This document shows, piece by piece, positions 57,601 to 64,000 of a stretch of DNA of 64,000 nt. The DNA comes from Actinostola sp. cb2023. Taxonomy: Eukaryota > Cnidaria > Anthozoa > Actiniaria > Actinostolidae. The notes under the pieces are model-generated. The model was not told the origin of the DNA and made no database searches. It saw only the letters and a list, made by a program, of their open reading frames with translations. A program made the translations under genes and the position numbers. Within the stretch, counting starts at the first letter, position 1; each line of letters begins with the position of its first letter. The stretch covers positions 62,001 to 126,000 of the forward strand of contig JAUJYZ010000314.1 of NCBI GenBank assembly GCA_033675265.1, given 5' to 3'.

Positions 57601-60097
57601 TGGAAAACACAGTAGCACACAGTTGCCCAACATGGAATACACAGTAGTCCGCACACAGGGACCCAACATGGAATACACAGTATGTCCGCACACAGGGAGC
57701 CCAACATGGAATACACAGTATGTCAGCACAAACAGAGCCCAACATGGAACACACAGTATGTCAGCACACAGGAAGCCCCAACATGAACACACAGTATGTC
57801 AGCACACAGGAAGCCCAACATGGAATATGCAGTATGTCAGCACACAGGGAGCCCACAGTGGATGGAACACACAGTATGTCAGCACACAGGAAGCCCAACA
57901 TGGAACACACACAGTATGTCAGCACACAGGAAGCCCAACATGGAATATGCAGTATGTCAGCACACAGGGAGCCCAACATGGAACACACAGTATGTCAGCA
58001 CACAGGAAGCCCAACATGGAACACACAGTATGTCAGCACACAGGAAGCCCAACATGGAATATGCAGTATGTCAGCACACAGGGAGCCCAACATGGAACAC
58101 ACAGTATGTCAGCACACAGGGAGCCCAACATGGAACACACAGTATGTCAGCACACAGGGAGCCCAACATGGAACACACAGTATGTCAGCACACAGGGAGC
58201 CCAACACAGTATGTCAGCACACATGGAGCCCAACATGGAATACACAGTATGTCTTCCAACTCACGTTCTAATAAGCATGCTTTTTTGGGCTCAAGATCTG
58301 TCTTGAGGATGTATGCATAACGAGCAGGAATAATAGTGTATTGTGCACATCCCCCGTAGATTGTTCCTCTGCCGTGACCAAACTGGTTTAAGTTTTTGCA
58401 AATATGTCTCTGATCTGTGAAAATGAATGAATGAAAGGATGAAGGAATAAGTGGTTTAGTAATTTCATATAACATGTATATAACTTTACCATGCAAGCAT
58501 TGATAACACCTTCCACAGAAGAAGTGGTTCTCACAGCATACTCGCAATCCAACTTGGAAGTCATTACCACATCCTGGACCAACTTTAACAACCTAAAATA
58601 ATGGAACATTGTTTAACCCACATAATTAGTAATATTCTTATTCATTCATCCACTCATCTATCCATTCATCTGTCGTCATTCATTCATCCATTCCTTTATT
58701 CAGTCAAAATTTATTAGATTGTACTATCCTTACCTCACCAACACATTCATGTCCTGGAATGAATGGTAGTGTAGCTATTGCTTTTGCAACTGGAAGAAAA
58801 GGAAAAATATGCAATCAGCCTATAAACTTAGCTTCCTCTAGTCACGCAATGTAACGTAGAAGGGTTGTGTGATGACAATAGACTGACTGATAGACCCATT
58901 CAGTCCCTCGGTATCACAACTGTAGTTACCGATACATGCATCAATTGCTTCGTTATAAGTTCCATATATAGATCTCGTCTTCTGGACCATTTGAACGGCG
59001 GATTTAGTCACGTTAAGTTTACTTTATAGACTTTAAAATATTAAATATGCACTTATCAATGTTTCCCCCCTGTGGGGAGGGTGGGCTACCGTGGTGATTT
59101 TGACGACCCACATTGTCCCCTACTCCTGCATTTTGCAGAAGTCCAATGCCAGCCCAAGGGTGGGGAAATTGAAAATCTGCCATTTTGGAATGTCTGCCAT
59201 CTTGTATCAGGCACGCAAAGATCGAACACTGGGAAACTGCAAAGTGGCTGAGGTACTTGGTTAAAAAATGGTTAGGTATGTGTGGCGAGATGTTCAGACC
59301 TGGACTCTGTTTTTGGAATTTGTCACTCAAAAACCTGGATTTACGAATTTTCCAAATAAAAAAACCTGGATTTATGAATTTTTATTTACGATCTGATACG
59401 GTGCAGTAGTGGGGATATTTTGCCAGACTAATTAACACTCTTAACACCCAGTTTACGTCTGACTGACGCCATTATTATTGTTCATGCAGAGTTTTACTGA
59501 AACGCCGATACCACATTATACAAATTATTAAAAATTAATAAATGTTTTTTAGGCTATAACCTGGATTAATGATTTTTATGCATTCATTTAATGCAGTGGT
59601 TTTGCAATTACTGTGTTTATTAAAGCATAACACGTTGTTCTTAATAACCTAGAAAGAAGTCAGCCCTACTTTAAATATTCTTGACAGATAAACAAAACAA
59701 TATACTAAAGGCTGTAACTTTCATTGTTTCAAATAAATTTCACATATTCCAGTCATTGTTTGTTGTTGTGAAGAACTCTTCTTTTGACCCCAAGTGGTAT
59801 AACACAAAAAGCTCTGAATTTGACAGCTCTAGGATGTCCCCAGGTTGGGGATTTTGATCAGTTGCCTTTAAAAATGTCAAAATTCCCCAGGGTAGGCCGC
59901 CCTCCCCCACCAGGGGAATACTGCATATTTATACCTTGGTTCCACTTATACAATGCGATATCCGAGCCACAAATTGAAGACATCAACACTTTAACAAGTA
60001 ATTCTCCCTCGCACGGCTCAGGAATCGGCATATCTTTGTAGATATAGCCTGCTGTCTCTTCTTCTTTGATGAGAACCTTCATTTGAGGGACTGCCAT
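54688..60097 (-). CDS. Zinc-dependent MDR dehydrogenase, L-threonine dehydrogenase type, with a one-base frameshift
   Basis: Medium-chain dehydrogenase of the zinc, NAD-dependent threonine/sorbitol dehydrogenase group. Exons (minus): 60097-59935, 58789-58734, 58592-58490, 58414-58265, 57019-56954, 56689-56630, 56474-56377, 55933-55843, 55606-55570, 55078-54954, 54893-54839, 54747-54688. Landmarks: SICGSD (catalytic-zinc Cys), IPGHECVGE (GHE), structural-zinc cysteines CGRCYQC plus HIC with usual spacing, GGCAQYTIIPA, LLEPFGVAHQAMEAL, NAD-binding IIATDINQDRLGKAKQMGAD, VIECSGA, RKGGRIVLVG, TVHGRKIFSTW. With one extra base in 56689-56630 the product would be 354 residues; as given, the G-C-G-P-I-G Rossmann loop is frameshifted to TAG. 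Everything else is intact, so a sequencing error or very recent mutation is likely. Start MAVPQMKVL; an in-frame ATG at 60121 is possible. Head-to-head with KIFBP. Confidence 0.88.
55181..55336. mobile_element. 156-bp MITE, TA-flanked
   Basis: Inverted arms CACTCATTTCGATAAAGTTA to TAACTTTATCGAAATGAGTG extend through GTCACCCG and AAGCTTCGAAGGTGAGACCA, flanked by TATA on both sides. Intronic in the dehydrogenase gene. Confidence 0.85.
55330..55570. repeat. CATACATGTCACTATG array touching a donor site
   Basis: About 12-14 irregular 16-18-bp units. On the minus strand the donor of exon 55606-55570 (GTATGCATAGTGACAT) is the first unit, so the donor consensus, but not the exon, is repeated. Confidence 0.8.
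56042..56265. mobile_element. TCGAATGGTC-ended MITE, copy 2
   Basis: Second copy of the element at 52702, with the same ends and interior order but several substitutions (e.g. GAGACTTTGAGACCCGCG). Intronic in the dehydrogenase gene. Confidence 0.8.
57070..57180. repeat. GTGGTCGCT repeat element
   Basis: Several GTGGTCGCTTATGAA / GTGGTCGCTCGAG / GTAAGCGACACC motifs in both orientations, a small repeat adjoining the 38-bp array. Confidence 0.55.
57195..58255. repeat. 38-bp minisatellite in dehydrogenase intron
   Basis: About 28 copies of a 38-bp unit (CAGCACACAGGGAGCCCAAC then ATGGAACACACAGTATGT). It begins about 10 bp from the donor of exon 58414-58265 and contains no exon sequence. Long HTGSPTWNTQYVS-type frames are artefacts. 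Confidence 0.93.
58790..59934. other. First intron of the dehydrogenase gene
   Basis: 1.1 kb without a recognisable gene or array. A C/G-rich stretch near 59060-59165 (CCCCTGTGGGGAGGG, CCCAAGGGTGGGG) partly resembles 59885-59925. Confidence 0.45.
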
Positions 60098-60349
60098 GAT
60101 ATACCACAGGAAACCCATCACTCAAGGGATATGTATCTATATGTCTTGGGAAAATATTAATAAAACAACAAGGGAAGACGATAAAATAGTTATATATATT
60201 AATAAAGAAATGCAGTAACTAGTATTGCGAAGTTGAAGTTGGAACAAATTTACTGAATAAAAAACTGGGAATAAACATTGGGAAAATTTGATGGTTATTT
60301 TTGGGTTTCCTGTGTAAGAAATATCGAGAGAAGTCTGCGCCGAGTAAAA
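60098..60349. promoter_or_regulatory. Divergent promoter region, dehydrogenase / KIFBP
   Basis: 252 bp between two head-to-head start codons. AT-rich (TTATATATATTAATAAAG at about 60190). Promoter function is inferred from position only. Confidence 0.5.
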
Positions 60350-61727
60350 ATGGCGGACGTCGAAGAAGTTGAAGTCACTGTCGACTCGAAGATAGAAGAA
60401 GTTCAAAACTGGCTAAAAACTGAAGGTTATGAAAAGTATAAAGAAGCCAAGCGACTCTCAGAGGAGGAGTCTAAAAACGACCCGGAATCAGAGCCTTATA
60501 AGTCTAAATACGCAGCGAGGGAAGTCTTGACAGAACTGAAAGAAAAGCTGGAGACGTTTGAAAACGAAGATGAAGAAAGCAGTGAATATATCAAACTACT
60601 GTCTGCCTCGATTATCCATCAACTTGCACTTAATTACTCAGACACTCAAGAACCAAGTGATGGAGAGAAGTATTTTCAGCGCTGTTTGAAGTTAATTCAG
60701 TGCAAAGATGAAAGACTAGACTTGAACTTGAAGACGGTATCATTGACTTTACATTGTTTGAATCAACTTGGTATTTTATGGAGTCAAAGAGGCGATGCTG
60801 ACAAGGCGTTAGAGTTTCTTCAAGATGGCGAGCTGTTGTATCACAGATTTAAGAAAGATGTTGGTGGTGCACCCTACTCCATCCATGAGTGAGTTTGGTT
60901 ATATGTATGTACATGTACATCATATTCCCCCTGTAGGGGAAGGGGGATTCCAAGGAGGGTCTGCTAGTAAGGCATGCTATAATGTACATATAGATCAGGA
61001 TTACAACCAATTCCTTGTACAGCTCCTTGTAATGCTGAGTGCTTGTAAATCTTGTACAACATGGCCAGTCATGTTGTAAGTAATGTTTACAGAATGAGTG
61101 ACCGTGTTGTATCCGATACGGATGGGAATTCTGTAAACTGCTTATCAAACTCCATCCCAATTTACCTTGATCTATAACAGTATTACATGAATTCTAAGCA
61201 AATACATGTAATGCAAGAAAATTATAAATCTTTCTTGAAAACTGTTACTTTTGACACCCCTGTCATGCACAGGATACAGCTCAACATATCCCACATTCGA
61301 GAGAGGTCTTGCATTCATAAATAGGAAGCTGTAAAAATTATCGGAGACAATATTGGTGCAAGTAATTGAGACCAACTAATTGAGACCTTTGCATGACCTG
61401 TCTTTATCGCTGATAAAGAACTGAATAAAACATTATTAGTGTCTGTATCAGTGATATAGACACTATTGTTTTATTAATCAGTTCTGTATCCATGTATATA
61501 GATCCATGCATGGGTTGCTCATGCACTATTAATGAGTTTGATAAACACTACATACATGTTGATGAATAGACCTCTTTAGCTTTATATGTGCCCATTTCAA
61601 ACCATGCGATGTAAACATGATATTCTCTGGAGAATTGTTCTTTTATATTTCTGAAATTTATTCGTTCAGATTGAAAGGACTAATTCTCCAGAGAACACCA
61701 TATGAAAATTATTTAGTTTAGGACTCC

Positions 61728-61775
<48 letters not shown>

Positions 61776-64000
61776 TTCCAAATTAAACCGGTTCAATTTA
61801 AATCACATGGTTTGAAATGGGCAATTTGCATACGAAGCTAAAGAGGTCTATTGTTTTCAGGCTTTTCTGTGCTGCTGAGAACAGCTTGTCAGACCTTGAC
61901 AGAGAAAATGAATTTGAAGCATCGTTTACACATACCTTGTACTACTTGGCTCAAGTTCATGGTGCTTTGGGTAATTCAGTAAAGAGTGGTATGTACTGCC
62001 ATACTACGCTACAACGTCAGCTTGAAACAACACAGTATGATCCAGTGGACTGGTCACTGAACTGTGCCACATTATCTCAGTATTATATCACTCAGGATAA
62101 CTATACTATGTCTCGGCATTGTTTGGGTAAGTAATTCTAGGGTTCTAAATAATGCTATTTATCATTCACATATCGCAGTATTATATCACTCAGGATAACT
62201 ATACTATGTCTCGGCATTGTTTGGGTAAGTAATTCTAGGGTTCTAAATAATGCTATTTATCATTCACATTATTTTCTCTGGGATTTTCATTGGTCGAGAG
62301 ACAACTACGTCACTGCAGATAACTTCCTACGAATAAGTGTTTTCATTCTCCTCAACAATGGCAGCTCGATTTTTTTCAGAGTTTTTGCTTTAGGTGAGAG
62401 AAAATAACGTGAATGATAAAAAAATAATAACATGAATGATAAAACAATTATTGAACTCTGTTTTTGCAAAATATCGTGATTTTGTCAGTGTCTCGCAGAT
62501 AATTATTTGCCTCTGTCTTCGGCATCGGCAAATAATTAATCTGCTCGCCACTGACAAATCATGATATTTTGCTCAACCTCGTGTAATAATCACTAATTAT
62601 TTGTAGTTCCTGCTCCAAGCTTTCTGGCCTCAATTTTGTCATTCTTTCTCCAGCATGTGCAAGTGTTGTGTTTGCAGAGGTTCAAGAAAAAGATATTTAT
62701 GAACCAGTACTAGAGGAGGATGGTGAGTTTGAAAGGCAGAGGAAAGAGAAAATACCAAGAACAAAGGCTGACATCGCTAGATGTTGGGCAAAGTACTGCT
62801 TGAACTTGATCAAAGAAGGAAAGGAAATGGAAGAAGAAACACAAGTTATGGAAAGTGAAGGTAGGTTGGATGAGACTCCTGTCTTCTTCTACTGAATTAT
62901 TTTTATGACATATTTGGTTTCATCGTGTTTCAAGGTAGAGAAACTACAAGTACCAATGATGAAGAGAATGAAGACAAAAATCCTTTGAGTTTCAAATCTT
63001 TGGAAGTGACTTTCTACGAACAGTCAGTTCCTGATCAAGTTATCCAGAATTTTGATGAGGTAAGAAAGACATTAATTTTGGTTCTTATTTGTATAGCCTC
63101 AATTCACCTCCCTGATTCAATCATGCTGGAGAATGCAACGGTGCTCTGCGAGCATGCAATTCAATTGGCTGATAATGGTCAATAAGGCTTGTTATCTGCC
63201 TTATGATCTAGTTCCCTGTCAGTTAGAGGAGACTTGTCAATAAATGAGATGTTAACCAAGCCTAGCAATTCAGCTTCATCTATCAAGCAATGACATTCTA
63301 TTTCAAACCACTCAGGAGTTAGTTACCCTCGTAGCCATGTCTTGAGACTATATAAACACGGCTGAAAGGAAGACTACTCAGTAGTGGCCTCCTCTACACA
63401 CTGGGATCCCTGTGTTTCTTAAATACACCAACAGGAATCACAGAGGTGTGTGGAGAAGGTTAATTCAAAAGCTTGTTTTATCCTACAGTATGTATTTACT
63501 TTCTTCTAACCTCTGTTCTTATTCCACCAGGCTCGAATCATTTTCCGTGAAGGCCAAAAATGGTTAAACCAAGCAAAAGAGTATTATCTTCTAGATGGTC
63601 ATGTCAGTGACTTTGTTCAAATCCAACAAGATGTCAGCCAGTTCTACAAACTTGTGGCATTTTTTGAGGACGACAAAGATCGTAAATGCAAAATGCACAA
63701 GCGCAGAGTGGACCTTCTGTCAGACGTCCTTTGTGAGCTAAATGCACAACACTACCTACAGATATGTCGACAACTAATGTTTGAAATAGCAGAATCCTAC
63801 AGTGAAATGGTAGACTTAAAAACAGCTTTAATGAACGAACAAAGTGATACTCCTGCCACTACACATGCAGTTAAGAAGGTCAACCATCTCATCAACCAAT
63901 CCATCAAGTTTTTCCAAACGTTCATTGACTCCATGAAGCATAAAAGTGTTCTTCCTGATACATATGATGATGATATCGTACGACCAGCACTAGTGTCACA
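60350..64000 (+). CDS. KIFBP: KIF-binding protein (KIFBP/KBP), 3' end beyond window
   Basis: TPR-like alpha-helical protein; the family binds motor domains of certain kinesins (e.g. KIF1B, KIF15) and blocks microtubule attachment. Exons: 60350-60888, 61861-62126, 62654-62860, 62935-63059, 63531-64000 (open at the window edge), about 536 residues in frame; human KIFBP has 621. Family matches in order: EPYKSKYAAREVL, NQLGILWSQRGDADKAL, FTHTLYYLAQVHGALGN, YCHTTLQRQLE, DWSLNCATLSQYYI, KADIARCWAKYCLNL, NQAKEYYLLDGHVSDF, KLVAFFEDDKDRKCKMHKRR, FEIAESYSEMVDLK, DDDIVRPAL. Start MADVEE chosen because the upstream in-frame ATG (60278) adds residues without family support. The donor of the second exon is duplicated at 62225. 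Confidence 0.95.
61140..61470. repeat. Dispersed repeat, copy 2
   Basis: Shares ATCCCAATTTACCTTGATCT, AACAGTATTACATGAATTCT, CTGTCATGCACAGGATACAG and TTTGCATGACCTGT with 47640-47971 in the GORAB intron. Confidence 0.75.
61569..61848. mobile_element. TA-flanked TIR element ending 12 bp before a KIFBP exon
   Basis: Ends GACCTCTTTAGCTTTATAT and its complement AAGCTAAAGAGGTC (arms ~40 bp, through CCCATTTCAAACCATG), flanked by TA. A 42-base C run (61729-61770) lies inside, with a second inverted pair TTCTCTGGAGAATT / ATTCTCCAGAGAAC. Only TATTGTTTTCAG separates the element from the exon at 61861. Confidence 0.85.
62073..62268 (+). repeat. 98-bp tandem duplication spanning an exon-intron boundary
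   Basis: Two copies, nearly identical, of the last ~54 bases of exon 61861-62126, the donor GTAAGT and ~44 intronic bases. The second donor is at 62225. Copy 2 is preceded by TATCGCAG where copy 1 has TATCTCAG. Confidence 0.93.
62256..62580. mobile_element. Two adjoining inverted-repeat elements in KIFBP intron
   Basis: 62256-62421 has inverted ends TTTATCATTCAC...ATTTTCTCT and AGAGAAAATAACGTGAATGATAAA. 62466-62572 is a hairpin with arms GCAAAATATCGTGATTTTGTC and complement, through GCAGATAATTATTTGCC. Confidence 0.7.

Noticed and set aside
57118..58320. 394-codon frame of HTGSPTWNTQYVS repeats
   Set aside because: Read-through of the 38-bp intronic array of the dehydrogenase gene, open in all three frames.

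Overview
The window is eukaryotic and looks like an early-branching invertebrate animal, most plausibly a sponge; the species cannot be fixed from sequence alone. The reasons are genes cut into many small exons with GT-AG introns, often only 60-120 bp long, and recognisable animal genes (a choline-transporter-like SLC44 protein, the golgin GORAB, kinesin binding protein KIFBP). The rest is crowded with minisatellites and short inverted-repeat transposons (MITEs). No bacterial gene organisation, CRISPR array or rRNA is present.

Layout. (1) 431-22815 (+): 26 exons of an SLC44/choline transporter-like gene; only its 5' exon lies outside the window. More than half of its span is tandem arrays (unit lengths 62, 28, 68, 30, 46, 58, 60 and 27 bp). 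(2) 22816-31990: no gene; a tandemly expanded inverted-repeat element, a ~183-bp satellite, a ~103-bp satellite with a tRNA-like B box, and a zone where the two satellites are shuffled together. (3) 32003-35638 (-): nine-exon gene for a beta-trefoil protein whose trefoil is interrupted by four Tudor-like cassette exons and followed by a Pro/Gly/Tyr-rich tail ending in PPPY. (4) 36160-44787: nested transposons and inverted repeats, no convincing gene. (5) 44789-45439 (-), a gamma-glutamylcyclotransferase-like gene, head-to-head with GORAB (45841-53596, +), whose ~6.6-kb intron is full of satellite. (6) 54688-60097 (-), a zinc-dependent threonine-dehydrogenase-type MDR gene with a one-base frameshift, head-to-head with KIFBP (60350-64000, +, running off the window).

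The most unusual features are these. First, several minisatellites in the SLC44 gene have amplified an exon-intron boundary itself: 18 copies of one 3' splice site, and 44, about 17, and 16 copies of three different 5' splice sites. One of these arrays (27 bp) keeps the reading frame open through 34 successive donors. A two-copy version of the same event is seen in KIFBP. Second, the beta-trefoil gene carries four phase 1-1 Tudor-like exons inserted inside one fold, so skipping any of them keeps the frame. The neighbouring genes are ordinary housekeeping genes in two divergent pairs and show no common pathway.
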